64,000 bases of DNA from Paraburkholderia tropica (GCF_900109265.1 NZ_FNZM01000026.1:23084-87083); one strand, 5' to 3'. Counted from the stretch's first letter, positions 9,090 through 18,595 are shown. Numbers and translations are program-made. Notes: generated from the letters alone by a model not told the origin.

Positions 9090-9332
9090 TTATCGCCGAA
9101 AGTAGTCTGCGCGCCCGCTTTCAGATTCCTCGACTTCCTTGACAACGATCAGGCGGAGTTCGATAAGCGCCTTCAGACTCGTCAACAGGTTGTCGTGCAG
9201 TTTCCGGGATTCTTCGGAGCGGAATCCAGCGATATCCATCCGCCTCGCGTGCTCGGTGACGAGCCGACGGCAGTGGTCAATCTCGCGCTCGATTCCGCTC
9301 AGCTCTTCCCACGCGCGGTCGTTCCTCGGCAT
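9090..9332 (-). CDS. Small helical hypothetical protein (80 aa)
   Basis: GGAGGAACGTGTGCC precedes ATG at 9332. The product (MPRNDRAWEELSGIEREI...) is almost wholly helical with heptad-like spacing (IEREIDHCRRLVTEHARRM and LLTSLKALIELRLIVVKEVEE), so a coiled coil or helical hairpin is likely. No family is recognised. Confidence 0.6.
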   Translation of the reverse strand: MPRNDRAWEELSGIEREIDHCRRLVTEHARRMDIAGFRSEESRKLHDNLLTSLKALIELRLIVVKEVEESESGRADYFRR

Positions 9333-9728
9333 GGCACACGTTCCTCCGCGTCGCACTTCCGCCCGAAAAGCTTTTTCTAAGGCCCGTTGGACACGGGGCC
9401 GTGAGCGTTGGGCCGCGGTTGCCGACAATGGCATCCGCGGCGTTGCTACACATTCGCATGCGCGCTGTCTCCGGTTCCGCTATCTGACACCGCGTCGCCG
9501 GAATCACGTTGAACGATGCAAGCTTCGTGTTCATTGGAGTCGGAGCACGCTGGGCTTTCGCCGGCCTTCCCAGGCTTGGGCGAGCGGCGGGGCATTGCTG
9601 AGGAGGCGTCGGCATCATGTCCCCTCGCCCGACGTCGCTTCGAACGGTTCAGTTCGGTACCCACCCGTGGGTTGGCGGCATAGCTTTTGCGTCGTCTGAA
9701 GTCCGCAACGTTCACTCGGGAGAGAGCC

Positions 9729-9935
9729 ATGACTGAACAGCACCGCCCCGGCGAAGTCGTGAAGACATCCGGAATTTATAAAGTAGTTCGCGAGGGTGGG
9801 AATGCCGCCTTCGAGGTGACATGCGTCGAAGGTGAACATTTTCCGCCGACGCGTAGCGGCAAAGGCGCGCATTACGAACTGCTGCATGCAGCGACGCACT
9901 CGCACAAACACTCCGAGCTCGGGTCGGGAGATTGA
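9729..9935 (+). CDS. Small protein upstream of ligD (68 aa)
   Basis: The ATG at 9729 follows CGGGAGAGAGCC. The product (MTEQHRPGEVVKTSGIYKVV...) resembles small bacterial proteins with the pattern P-G-E-x-x-x-x-S-G-I-Y-x-V-V followed by E-V-T-C-V-x-G-E-x-F-P-P. In those, a Cys/His zinc knuckle usually follows; here the tail is His-rich but lacks the Cys pair. Its stop is one base before the ligD start, so the two are translationally coupled, but a role in repair is only a guess. Confidence 0.65.
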   Translation: MTEQHRPGEVVKTSGIYKVVREGGNAAFEVTCVEGEHFPPTRSGKGAHYELLHAATHSHKHSELGSGD

Positions 9936-9936
9936 C

Positions 9937-12483
9937 GTGGTCGCGGGCCGTAGGCACAGGTCTTCAGCATCCGCCGCAGACTCGCCCGGCGACCCGGGCC
10001 CGCTCGAAAGATACGATGCCAAGCGAAATTTTGGGATAACGCCTGAGCCAGCCGTCCGGGCGTTGCCGGAGCGTCACGGAAAGGTTGACCCTTCGTTCGT
10101 CATCCAGAAGCACTGGGCAAGTCGCCTGCATTACGATTTCAGGCTTGAGGCGGGTGGCGTCCTCCTGTCGTGGGCAGTCCCGAAGGGGCCTTGCTACGAC
10201 CCGAAAGCGAAGCGCATGGCCGTGCATGTCGAGGACCACCCCCTCGACTACGCAAGCTTTGAGGGGACCATACCGGCGAAACAGTATGGTGCTGGCGATG
10301 TCATCGTGTGGGACAGAGGCACATGGGACCCCGTAGGCGATCCCGTCGATGGAATAACTGCGGGCAAGCTCGTTTTCCGCCTTCATGGCGAGAAGCTCGC
10401 GGGTCTCTGGGAACTCGTGCGGATCTCGAAGCCAGGCGAGAGACAGGACCGGTGGATGCTGTTCAAGAAGCGCGATGAATGGGCCAGACCACTGTCCGAG
10501 TACGACGTGCTCAAGGCGCTGCCCGATAGCGTCGTTACACATCCCCTGGGCCTGATAGAGGAGCGTGAGCCGAAGGTTGCACCACCCCGCGCGGAAACGC
10601 CGGTGGTGCCTGATCTCTCTGCCGCGGTGCTCGCGCCGTTGCCCGCAAAGATCGAGCCCCAACTCGCAACGCTGGCCCCTTCGTTGCCGGTCGGCGGTGA
10701 CTGGATCACCGAAACGAAGCTCGACGGTTACCGACTGCTTGCACGCATCGAAGAGGGCGAGGTTTGCCTTTTCACACGCAGCGGCCACAACTGGGCGGCG
10801 AAATTTCCCACGCTGGTCGGTGAACTGGAGGCGCTGGAGGTATCGACGGCGTGGCTCGACGGCGAGATCGTGATGCTGACGGCTGGTCTACCGGATTTCT
10901 CCGCACTGCAAAACGCGATGGATGCGCGAGCGAGCGGTGACATCGTCTATTTCCTTTTCGACCTCATGTACGTCAACGGCGAGGACCTGCGAAGGGTGCC
11001 GCTGTGGGCGCGGCGCGCGCGGCTTTCGCAACTGCTCGGAAGCGCGGGCGAGCATCTGCGTTTTAGCGAGGCGTTTGACGCGCCCGCCGCCGCGATGTTC
11101 GAGGCGGCGGCGAGTCTTGGCATCGAAGGCCTGATGCTCAAGAGGCGCGATGCGCACTACGAATCCGGGCGGACCCAAACCTGGCTGAAAGCGAAAGCGC
11201 GACTGCGACAGGAGCTGGTGATCTGCGGGTTCACGACGCAGGGTGGGAAGGACCGCGAGATCGGGAGCCTGCTGCTCGGCTACTACGATGATGGTGCGAA
11301 GCTCGTCGGCGCCGGCAGCGTCGGTACGGGCTGGAGCGCGAGGACCGCGCGCGATCTTTTGGAGCGCCTCGCTCCGCTTGAAACGCGCGAATCGCCCTAT
11401 GACGTCGCAGCGACCGGATCGCGGCGTTGGTCGCGGCGAGCGGCCGGTGGCGAACGATGGGTCAAGCCGCAGCTCGTCGCGGAGATAGAGTTTGCGGAGT
11501 GGACGGCAGACGGCGTTGTGCGGCAGGCCTCGTTCAAGGGTCTCCGACTCGATAAGGCAGCGACGACAGTTGCGCGCGAGGGCGGAAAAACAAGCGCCTC
11601 TGAGCCGCCGCTGGCGCTGAAGATAACGCATCCCGAGCGTGTCGTTGATTCGTCGGCCAATATCACGAAAGCAGACCTTGTGCGCTACTACGCGAGCGTG
11701 GCCGAACGCATGTTGCCGCACCTTGCCAATAGACCCGTAGCACTGGTTCGCGCCCCGGCGGGTATCGGCGGCGATCTGTTTTTCCAGAAACACGCCGAGC
11801 GAACGGGCATGCCCGGGCTGACGATCCACGACCGCGCATTGTGGCCGGACCATCCACCGCTCCTGTCGGTCGACACGGCCGAAGCGTTGATTTCGGCCGC
11901 CCAGATGAATGCGATCGAATTCCATACGTGGAACTCCATGATCGGCCGCATTGATCGCCCGGACCGGGTGATCTTCGATCTTGATCCGGGTGCGGGCGTG
12001 ACCTGGGCGCATGTTCAGGAGGCGACGCTGCTGGTGCGCACATTACTCGAAGAACTCGAGCTCAAAGCCTGGCTGAAGACCAGTGGCGGCAAGGGGCTCC
12101 ACGTCGTCGTGCCGTTGAAGCCGCGACTGGGCTATGAGGCGGTCAAGGCGTTTTCGCAGGCATTCGTCCGCCACCTCGCGAAGACCATACCGGAGCGGTT
12201 CTCCGCAACGTCGGGTCCGTCAAACCGTATCAAAAAGGTCTACGTGGACTACCTGCGCAACGGTAAAGGCCAGACCACAGCCGCGGCGTTCTCCGCGCGC
12301 GCGCGCCCGGGTGTGGGTGTTTCCATGCCGGTGTCGTGGGAACAGTTACTCGAGTTGAAATCCGGCGCGCAGTGGGGAGTCCAGACAGCACGCGAGTACC
12401 TGAGCTTCCAGTCAGCGGACCCGTGGTCCGACTACTGGTCTACGGCTCAAACGTTGACCGTGGCGACCAAACTGCTGAAGTGA
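9937..12483 (+). CDS. ligD: Multifunctional NHEJ DNA ligase D
   Basis: This 848-residue LigD seals and processes double-strand breaks with Ku. Domain order is 3'-phosphoesterase (about 25-190, with FVIQKHWASRLHYDFRLE and AVPKGP), ATP-dependent ligase (about 225-530, catalytic K261 in ETKLDGYRL) and polymerase/primase (about 560-848, metal-binding D681 and D683 in FDLDPGAG). A GTG at 9937 is chosen: GGGAGATTGAC lies before it and it starts one base after the upstream stop. All catalytic motifs look intact. The partner ku lies 2 kb away on the opposite strand and is frameshifted, which would cripple the pathway unless another Ku is present. Confidence 0.93.
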   Translation: MVAGRRHRSSASAADSPGDPGPLERYDAKRNFGITPEPAVRALPERHGKVDPSFVIQKHWASRLHYDFRLEAGGVLLSWAVPKGPCYDPKAKRMAVHVEDHPLDYASFEGTIPAKQYGAGDVIVWDRGTWDPVGDPVDGITAGKLVFRLHGEKLAGLWELVRISKPGERQDRWMLFKKRDEWARPLSEYDVLKALPDSVVTHPLGLIEEREPKVAPPRAETPVVPDLSAAVLAPLPAKIEPQLATLAPSLPVGGDWITETKLDGYRLLARIEEGEVCLFTRSGHNWAAKFPTLVGELEALEVSTAWLDGEIVMLTAGLPDFSALQNAMDARASGDIVYFLFDLMYVNGEDLRRVPLWARRARLSQLLGSAGEHLRFSEAFDAPAAAMFEAAASLGIEGLMLKRRDAHYESGRTQTWLKAKARLRQELVICGFTTQGGKDREIGSLLLGYYDDGAKLVGAGSVGTGWSARTARDLLERLAPLETRESPYDVAATGSRRWSRRAAGGERWVKPQLVAEIEFAEWTADGVVRQASFKGLRLDKAATTVAREGGKTSASEPPLALKITHPERVVDSSANITKADLVRYYASVAERMLPHLANRPVALVRAPAGIGGDLFFQKHAERTGMPGLTIHDRALWPDHPPLLSVDTAEALISAAQMNAIEFHTWNSMIGRIDRPDRVIFDLDPGAGVTWAHVQEATLLVRTLLEELELKAWLKTSGGKGLHVVVPLKPRLGYEAVKAFSQAFVRHLAKTIPERFSATSGPSNRIKKVYVDYLRNGKGQTTAAAFSARARPGVGVSMPVSWEQLLELKSGAQWGVQTAREYLSFQSADPWSDYWSTAQTLTVATKLLK

Positions 12484-12562
12484 GCGACTCGATTCTGTGG
12501 TCACGCGATCGCGAGTGTTCTCCTCTCGCATCGAAGGCGTCCAATTTTCGCCCTCCGAAAAT

Positions 12563-12754
12563 TCAGATAGCCAATGTGCGGCGCTGTTCTCGCCTACATG
12601 AGAGTGCACTGCTATGTTCGAAGCCATTCACTATCGCAGTCAGTAGCCAACCAGCGGCGGCGCCGACTGCCACAGCCACGATCAGGACGCGAACACTCGG
12701 CCTTACGGGCGACCATTTCGCGACCGCAAGCGCAACAGCAACGTAGGCCACCAC
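12563..12754 (-). CDS. Possible small membrane protein
   Basis: This 63-codon open frame starts with GTG and contains one or two hydrophobic segments (VAYVAVALAVA and VLIVAVAVGAAAGWLLTAIV). There is no clear ribosome binding site and it overlaps the start of the PAAR remnant on the other strand, so it may be a chance frame. Confidence 0.3.
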   Translation of the reverse strand: MVAYVAVALAVAKWSPVRPSVRVLIVAVAVGAAAGWLLTAIVNGFEHSSALSCRREQRRTLAI

Positions 12755-13315
12755 AGCGCTCGCGAACTCGCCAGGCGAGCTAACTGCGACCGGGTTTGGC
12801 GGCCAACCGTTGGCGGTGGAGGGTTCGAAAATCCAGAGTCCCGCCTGCAGCAGCGTTGGCGTCGGTGTGCCCGTTCAGCTTTATCGGAAACATACGATTC
12901 ACGGCAAGCAGGCACTGTTGAGTGACGATCTGTGCTTGTGCCAATGCAATCAACGTCCGAAGTTGATCGCGTCGCGAACAGACATGTCGATGTCATTCAC
13001 GAGCGACGAGGCTGCGGCGTTGAGCGCGGCGGCACTCGCGGGGGTGGGCGGCGCGGAGTCCAGCTCGACGGCTTCATCGGGAAGCGGCTCCGCGCCTCTT
13101 TCCGGCGCTCAGGCATTTGAATATGGAGATGTCACGGCGGGGGCGGGCACTGATACCGCGGCGCGGGGCGTGAGTGAACAGCAGGAGGCGGACTGCCATG
13201 CTGAGTACGAACGCAATCTGGACGAATGTAACATGCACCGGCCGGCGATCTGTACACGTTAATCTCCTGCAAGCAGAACGCCTTCAAAACCTACAACCAG
13301 TGTCGAGGTTTCTAG
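12747..13315 (+). pseudogene. PAAR-domain protein (type VI secretion spike tip), 5'-damaged and frameshifted
   Basis: The middle part carries the PAAR-type pattern of Burkholderia spike proteins: GFGGQPLAVEGSKIQSPAC, then KHTIHGKQALLSDDLCLCQC and PKLIASRTDMSMSF. A Ser/Gly/Ala-rich linker follows and then a small Cys-containing C-terminal module. The frame stops at 13262, but reading on in the next frame gives LYTLISCKQNAFKTYNQC followed by RGF and a stop at 13315, the usual end of this C-terminal module. A frameshift near 13250 is therefore likely. Upstream of 12747 a stop breaks the expected N-terminus. No VgrG or other type VI genes are nearby, so it is an orphan. Confidence 0.72.
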
Positions 13316-13317
13316 TC

Positions 13318-13584
13318 ATGGTCGCGCCATCGAAGTCGTTTGTCCTGACGTTCAACGAAGATCTGCAGCAGTTCGAAATGTGCTCCCTTAACGACGCGGA
13401 CCTTGCCGCGCTGCGTGAGAACGCGCTGGTCGCGCCCTGGCCGATTGCATCGATCCCAGGCGGTGAGCTCACTGGGAAAGTTGCCGCCCGCATCGGCGCA
13501 GGCGCGCTCGGAATCCTCTCGATCTATCACCCTGAGATCAAGCGCCGCCTGAAGGTTAAACCGGATGACTATCCGCTTCCTTGA
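13318..13584 (+). CDS. Small protein coupled to the PAAR gene (88 aa)
   Basis: The ATG lies two bases after the stop of the restored PAAR frame, which is the spacing of an effector and its immunity or adaptor partner. The product (MVAPSKSFVLTFNEDLQQFE...) is soluble with no signal peptide. No family is recognised. An immunity or chaperone role is inferred from position only. Confidence 0.6.
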   Translation: MVAPSKSFVLTFNEDLQQFEMCSLNDADLAALRENALVAPWPIASIPGGELTGKVAARIGAGALGILSIYHPEIKRRLKVKPDDYPLP

Positions 13585-13622
13585 GTTTGCAGGACGCGGC
13601 CGCCGTACACCGGACCGACGGG

Positions 13623-14570
13623 TCACACCGTGGAGCGACGCCACGCACTCATGTGTCGGATGAGCGCCCGTGAATCACCGCGGAGCTTGTCCATCAACAT
13701 GTCCAGATGGCGCAAGGCCTCGCCATGCGAAGGGTTGATCTGGAGGCACTGCACATACGCCTGCGCGGCGCCATCGTAGTCGCCGAGCTGCTCGAGGACG
13801 CATGCGTGGCTGAACGCGGCGTCGTCGCTGTGCGGATTTAGTTCCAGGCAGCGCATGTACCCCCGGGCGGCTTCGTCAAGTTTGCCCGCGTGTTCCAGCA
13901 GTACGGCGCGGTTGTAATGCAGCAGTTCGGCTTCGTTGAAATGCTTGAGGGCCTGTTCGAAGACGATCAACGCATCAGAGCAGCGATTATCGCTGCGGGA
14001 GAGCATGGCCCCAAGGTTGTTGTACGCGTGATAGTGCGGCATCGGTGATAGTTCGATCACCCGGCGGTACGCGTGTTCAGCTGCGGCGGGGTCACGTTCT
14101 TGCAATCGCTCAGCCTTTGCGTACCAGTCCGCAGCCAGTCTTGCTCGTTGTTCAATCCGGGCGGGCGACGCTTCCAGCGGCGTTACAGCGTTTTTTGTGA
14201 CGCTGTCGCCGAAGTCGAGCAGCAACTGGCCGGAATTCGCATCCCACTGTGTTTCGCTGCTCCTTACGGCGATGGTATCGCCGACTGCACTGATGTGGAG
14301 TCCTGATAATGGCGTTTCGTCGGAAAGGCTCTTCTTCACGTTAGCCAGGGCGCGCAGGATTCTCCGTCGGGGAACCTCTGACGTGCGCAATCTAAGGGCT
14401 GTGCGCAACACCACAATGTCCCGAAACGAGAACCGGAGTTCGTTCCTGTGGCCTCGCACCGGGGCAACGAGTCCACTCGCGATCAGACTGGACAGGGTGC
14501 GCCGTGATACGCCCAACATGGATTGAAGCTCACGGGCTGTGTACCCGTCGACCGCCGGGCGGCATGTCAC
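13623..14570 (-). CDS. MerR-type HTH fused to TPR repeats
   Basis: The 315-residue product begins with a MerR-like winged helix-turn-helix (YTARELQSMLGVSRRTLSSLIASGLV..., about 9-75) and then has a run of tetratricopeptide repeats (about 150-300), e.g. AYNNLGAMLSRSDNRCSDAL and ELLHYNRAVLLEHAGKLDEAA. It is probably a cytoplasmic regulator that binds DNA and recruits a partner through the TPRs. The GTG at 14570 overlaps a TGA at 14567-14569 that ends the natural C-terminus of ku, so the two genes are translationally coupled and it may regulate the NHEJ locus. A GGAAG sequence lies just upstream. Confidence 0.82.
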   Translation of the reverse strand: MTCRPAVDGYTARELQSMLGVSRRTLSSLIASGLVAPVRGHRNELRFSFRDIVVLRTALRLRTSEVPRRRILRALANVKKSLSDETPLSGLHISAVGDTIAVRSSETQWDANSGQLLLDFGDSVTKNAVTPLEASPARIEQRARLAADWYAKAERLQERDPAAAEHAYRRVIELSPMPHYHAYNNLGAMLSRSDNRCSDALIVFEQALKHFNEAELLHYNRAVLLEHAGKLDEAARGYMRCLELNPHSDDAAFSHACVLEQLGDYDGAAQAYVQCLQINPSHGEALRHLDMLMDKLRGDSRALIRHMSAWRRSTV

Positions 14571-15479
14571 TTCCGCGCTCGCTTGGCGGGTGCGGCCGCC
14601 GGCGCGGCTTCTGCGCGTTGACGGTGCGCGCGCGCTTCGTTGCGGGAAGCTGCGCCACTTCTGCTGATTTTGCGGCCTTGCCCGACGCGGGCTTTGCCTT
14701 CCCGACGCGCGTGAGGCTCGCCCGCAAAGCTTCCATGAGGTCGATGACCTGGCCGCCGGAGGGCACAGTTTCTTCGGTCGGCGCGACGATTTGCTGGCCT
14801 TCGATTTTCGCGTCGATTGCAGCGAGAACCCGTTTCTGTTCTACGTTCTCGTACTGTTCTGAATCGTATGTCTCGGATTCGCCCTGCGCGATAATCTGTA
14901 GCGCGAGCTTTAGCTCCGCATCCGACACCGGAACGTGTTCGATGTCCAGGTCCTTGAGTGAGCGAACTTCGGCCCCCCATAAAGCTGCTGGAAAACGAGG
15001 CCGTCGTCTGTCGCGCGGATCTGGACCATGTACGTCTTGCCCTTGTTGTTCCAGCTGGCGAGGGCACACCGGCCGCTGGCCAGCAGCGCGCGCTGAAGGA
15101 GGCTGTAGGGCTTGGCGCCGCGCTTGTCGGGGGCGACGAAGTACGCCTTGTCATAATAGATGGGATCGACCGCTCTGTCAGGCACGAAGGCCAGAATCTC
15201 GACGATATGGCTTGGACTTTCTTCCAGCGCTTTCAACTCGTCTGCCGTGAAAACGACGAATTTTCCTTTTTCGAATTCGTACCCCTTATTCATCTCGGAG
15301 CGTTCAACCTTCTTGCCGGTGCTCTTGGATACGTATTGCTGCTCCACCCGGGAACCGTCGGGCGCGAGCATGTTGAACCGGATTGTCGCGGAACTCTCCG
15401 TCGCGCTGTAGAGGCGAACGGGAATCGACACGAGGCCGAAGCTCAACGAGAGCGAGGCGATGGATCGGGCGGTAGCCAT
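14567..15479 (-). pseudogene. ku: Ku end-binding protein, broken by frameshift(s)
   Basis: The N-terminal part (15479 to about 14975) is a normal bacterial Ku: ARSIASLSLSFGLVSIPV, APDGSRVEQQYVSKSTGK, YEFEKGKFVVFTADEL, DPIYYDKAYFVAPDK and SWNNKGKTYMVQIRATDDGL. After FQQLYGG the frame is lost at a run of six G (14974-14979). One extra G would give AEVRSLKDLDIEHVPVSDAEL, which continues in the next frame. The last 20 residues fit best in the third frame (EAAPAAAPAKRARK, stop at 14567-14569), so a second indel is likely near 14590. The start at 15479 has AAGGAAATGGCC before it. Ku would recruit LigD to DNA ends; as written it makes only a truncated core. Confidence 0.88.
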
Positions 15480-15668
15480 GGCCATTTCCTTGCGGAGCGT
15501 GGCGCTCCATGAACGGCGCGACTGGCGATCGCCGCGCACCGATAATCCAGATTAGCAGGTGCTGGGACTTTCCTGAAACCCCTCCGCGAAGAGCAGAAAG
15601 CATGCCGTTACTGTCCAACCCACGTGCATGCGAAAATGCTGACGCGCCTTTTATTCTGAGGAATGACG

Positions 15669-15911
15669 ATGTCCATCGACCCGACCGAGATCGAACTGGC
15701 CAGTCTTCAGGCCGAGAAGAGCCAGCTGGTCTTTGAGCTGCGCGCAGCCCATCAGATCATCCGCAACGCCCTGAGCGTCATGACGATCGACGAGCAGATT
15801 CGCTGGGCAGAGATGAACGCGCGCGACGGCGTAGACGGCGATGGTGCTACCCGGGCGACAGAGCGCGACGCGCTACTGGCACACCCGCGAATGGCGATCG
15901 GCTCGGCGTGA
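15669..15911 (+). CDS. Small hypothetical protein (80 aa)
   Basis: CTGAGGA lies six bases before ATG 15669. The product (MSIDPTEIELASLQAEKSQL...) is helical at the N-terminus and resembles small Burkholderiaceae orphans with the pattern MTIDEQIRWAE. No function can be inferred. Confidence 0.55.
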   Translation: MSIDPTEIELASLQAEKSQLVFELRAAHQIIRNALSVMTIDEQIRWAEMNARDGVDGDGATRATERDALLAHPRMAIGSA

Positions 15912-16031
15912 GCGCGAAGTTCAAGATCCTGCAATTGAGATCCGCGCCAGTCATCGCATATATTGCCGAAACAATGACAGATGTATTGCGAAGTACACGT
16001 CGTGCCGTAACTCAGCAGCATGCATGGTGGC

Positions 16032-16427
16032 TTATTCTTCGTTCTCGGGCCAGACCCGAAGTCGGGCGATTTCAAATGCGCGCCGACGCTCCGGTACACC
16101 TCTGCGGGTGAGCCACCGCTTCGAGGTTGATTGCCAGGAATCAATGTCGAACCGCGTCCAGTCGCCGACCTGACGCCTGACTACCCGCGTGGTTTCAAGG
16201 CCCGGGGTCTCAGACTCGATGAGCAGGATGACCTTCGTCTTTGAGTTCGCGAAGCTGTCTTTCTCCAGCACGAGCGCGGAAGGTGGCATTGCCTCCGGAG
16301 ACGTCGTTTCGCGCCCGGTGGGCGGGCGGTCTTCCGGACATTGCTTTGCCGACTGGTCGTCAGCTTCGGTTTCTTGCGGTGTCATGGCAGGAACGGGCAA
16401 ATTCGGCACGAGGGGCGTACCGCTCAT
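16032..16427 (-). CDS. Hypothetical protein (131 aa)
   Basis: The open frame has a Pro/Glu-rich, probably disordered first 50 residues and a more ordered second half (KTKVILLIESETPGLETTRVV, GDWTRFDIDSWQS). Codon use is typical of the window. No ribosome binding site is clear and no family is recognised, so reality of the gene is uncertain. Confidence 0.4.
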   Translation of the reverse strand: MSGTPLVPNLPVPAMTPQETEADDQSAKQCPEDRPPTGRETTSPEAMPPSALVLEKDSFANSKTKVILLIESETPGLETTRVVRRQVGDWTRFDIDSWQSTSKRWLTRRGVPERRRAFEIARLRVWPENEE

Positions 16428-16598
16428 CTGCGGAGCCCATGCTGCGAAATAGGTGCCTTTTTGATTACGGAATCTGCGGGAAAAACTTTAGCATGTGCTT
16501 AAAACGGCTTGCGGGCTGCGTACTCCGGGAGTGATTCCCGCAGCTGGCAGCCTTGGGACGCCGCGGACTGTAGCCATAACCGCTCGAAGAGCATTTGT

Positions 16599-16820
16599 GT
16601 GAAACAGATTTTTATCAAAAGGAATGAGGCCATCCGCCTGTTAATCAAGAAGCGGGCGACGAGCGCGGGCGCGAAACCTCCGCGCGTCCAGACGACCGGC
16701 AGCGATATCGCGCCGGCTGCCGCTCTGGAGAGGCTCCTGCTCGACGTTCGGGCCGGTCGCATTAACGAATTTCATCTCGATGGTGATGACGGACCACATC
16801 ACATCGTCATCACGAACTAG
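16599..16820 (+). CDS. Small hypothetical protein (73 aa)
   Basis: A GTG at 16599 gives a basic N-terminus (VKQIFIKRNEAIRLLIKKR) followed by an acidic C-terminal part (LLLDVRAGRINEFHLDGDDGPHHIVIT). An in-frame ATG at 16509 is possible but its extension looks non-coding. Ribosome binding site weak; no family recognised. Confidence 0.4.
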   Translation: MKQIFIKRNEAIRLLIKKRATSAGAKPPRVQTTGSDIAPAAALERLLLDVRAGRINEFHLDGDDGPHHIVITN

Positions 16821-17669
16821 GTGTAGACAGTGATGATCCCAGCCGACTGGCTTTCTGTTTTCAAGCGGATGTACGAAGAGCGGCAATCTGCCGATGTGGA
16901 TCGGCAGCACACGGATTTCGCGGTTCCTCGCCCGCAACCGCGGTTTGCTCGAGCCCGATGACATTTCCTGCTCATTGAGATCGGGGCCTTGCTGCTTTTT
17001 GGTGAAAACCCGCAACGGAAGTGACTTACCGCCGTCGGTCCATTCGGCAGCGAAAGAGCAGGAAACGGTGGATAAGGGTAATCTCCGATTGCGCCCAGAA
17101 AAAGCCCCTGAGGCGCTCCTCCTGTTTTGCCGCAGACTTGTTCTGCGGTTTTTTTGTCTCGCCAAAAGATGCGGTGGCACTGGCCAGGCTTGAGGGGGTA
17201 ATCGATGCCCGCGGAATCGTCGAGGGTGCACTGGCCGAGTCGCGGGAGCGCGAGCAGGAGCGCGAAGCGGAGGTGTCCGCACTCCGTGCAGAGCTGACGG
17301 CCATTCGCGTGTCAATCGCGGGCGGCGCGCGAAAGCGCGTCCCGTTGAGGTTCACGGTCGTGAAAAGAAGAATGGATGACTGGATACTGTTACCGACCGG
17401 TAAGTTGGGCTGTTGGACAAAAATGGATATCGGTAGCCTGCCGACGGGGAGGGCTGCGCAGAATCGTTTTCCGGGAAAGCCGCTATTATCAAACCCCGGT
17501 TGTTTCGCCTGCGAGTGCCGCAATGACCGGCTGGTCATGTCGCATGGGGCGCTCCGAATAGCGACCCGGCAGTTCAGTCGGAAAAATCGCACCGTTTCCG
17601 TTTCAGGCCGGAAAAGAGCGCAGAGCGGACACCTGGGCAAAACTCCAGATGAACCGATGAACGTTAAAG
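16821..17669. other. Region without an intact gene
   Basis: About 850 bases. It holds a strong terminator at 17130-17155 and, after it, a fragment (about 17163-17340, plus strand) that reads as a charged coiled coil (LARLEGVIDARGIVEGALAE, REREQEREAEVSALRAELTA) with no start. The latter could be the remnant of a KfrA-like or other coiled-coil DNA-binding protein. Confidence 0.45.
17130..17155 (+). terminator. Strong intrinsic terminator
   Basis: CCGCAGA-CTTG-TTCTGCGG hairpin with a seven-T tail. The gene it served is no longer visible upstream, which supports the idea that a gene was lost from 16.8-17.1 kb. Confidence 0.75.
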
Positions 17670-18575
17670 ATGACAGCACATTTCAAAGCGAGCGCGGGCC
17701 GTACGGCCTCCTATCCCATCACACGTGAGCAGGTTGAGGAACGTCTGGGACGGAGGGCGCCTTGGTTTCGTCCTGGTCAGTTGCGTGACGACGACAAGCA
17801 TTTCGCCGTGTGTCCGTACTGTGACAACGCCATTCAGCTGAAGGGCATATATCGCAGACACGCGACGAGTCCCCGCCCATATGGTAGTCACGTGGGTGCG
17901 CCGATCGAGGGATTCGCGTTCGATCGGGTCGACCTGGAACATTGTCCGTTTCGACTCAGTCGCCAGTCGCATGGGAGGGCGGATCGTCGGGACATGGGAC
18001 CGGTTGCGCGCCAGCTGATCGAACTGGCGATTTCGGAGTTTGACCGGATCGTTCTGATCCTGAGAGGGGACTTTGGCTTTCGCTTCTCGGACGCATTTGC
18101 CGGGCGAATGCTCAATCAATGGTTCGATTCGCGAGGTTTCTGTTATACCGGCGCTCATCTGCGAAATCTCCCGTGGATGATTGCGTATTTCGGACCTACG
18201 CAAACACTGTTTGGTCAGCGAGTCGGTGAAAATGCCGAGCTCTCCGACCGCATCAGGCAGAAGGTTCCCCAGGCCGGGCTCCCGAAAAGCGGGTGGCTGG
18301 AGAGGGGCACTGGCCGGTTTACTGTCGAGCTGCAGTGCCTGCACCACCGGATGGTGCAGATGGACACCGGTCTGCTGCGCGAGAGCATGAAGCTGCGGGT
18401 CCAGGATTTCACCTTGTCCAACGACGCGACGGTTGCGCCGACGCTCTATCAGAAGGAAGTCATTTTCGACCCCGATCGGTTCGAACGTCTGATGCACACC
18501 CGGAGTGAGCGCGCACGGAGGGACGAGAGGCTGCTGGAACGCGCCCGGACAATTGCTGCGAAGTGGCAACCCTGA
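17670..18575 (+). CDS. Conserved hypothetical with N-terminal CxxC motif
   Basis: This 301-residue protein has a CPYCDNAIQLKGIYRRH motif near residue 48, which could bind zinc with a following His/Cys, and is otherwise soluble and basic. It has no family that I recognise. The stop is 20 bases before the ATG of the UvrD-type helicase remnant (and overlaps a possible GTG start of it), so the two form a unit. Pairing of an unknown zinc protein with an SF1 helicase is seen in DNA-metabolism and defence cassettes, but that is only suggestive here. Confidence 0.7.
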   Translation: MTAHFKASAGRTASYPITREQVEERLGRRAPWFRPGQLRDDDKHFAVCPYCDNAIQLKGIYRRHATSPRPYGSHVGAPIEGFAFDRVDLEHCPFRLSRQSHGRADRRDMGPVARQLIELAISEFDRIVLILRGDFGFRFSDAFAGRMLNQWFDSRGFCYTGAHLRNLPWMIAYFGPTQTLFGQRVGENAELSDRIRQKVPQAGLPKSGWLERGTGRFTVELQCLHHRMVQMDTGLLRESMKLRVQDFTLSNDATVAPTLYQKEVIFDPDRFERLMHTRSERARRDERLLERARTIAAKWQP

Positions 18576-18595
18576 GAAAAGCAGGCATACCAGGC

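Noticed and set aside
9446..9730. 94-codon minus-strand ORF divergent from the ligD leader gene
   Set aside because: Ser/Arg-rich composition without any pattern; it overlaps the start of a better-supported gene.
10888..12012. 374-codon minus-strand ORF inside ligD
   Set aside because: Antisense shadow of an intact LigD with all catalytic motifs.
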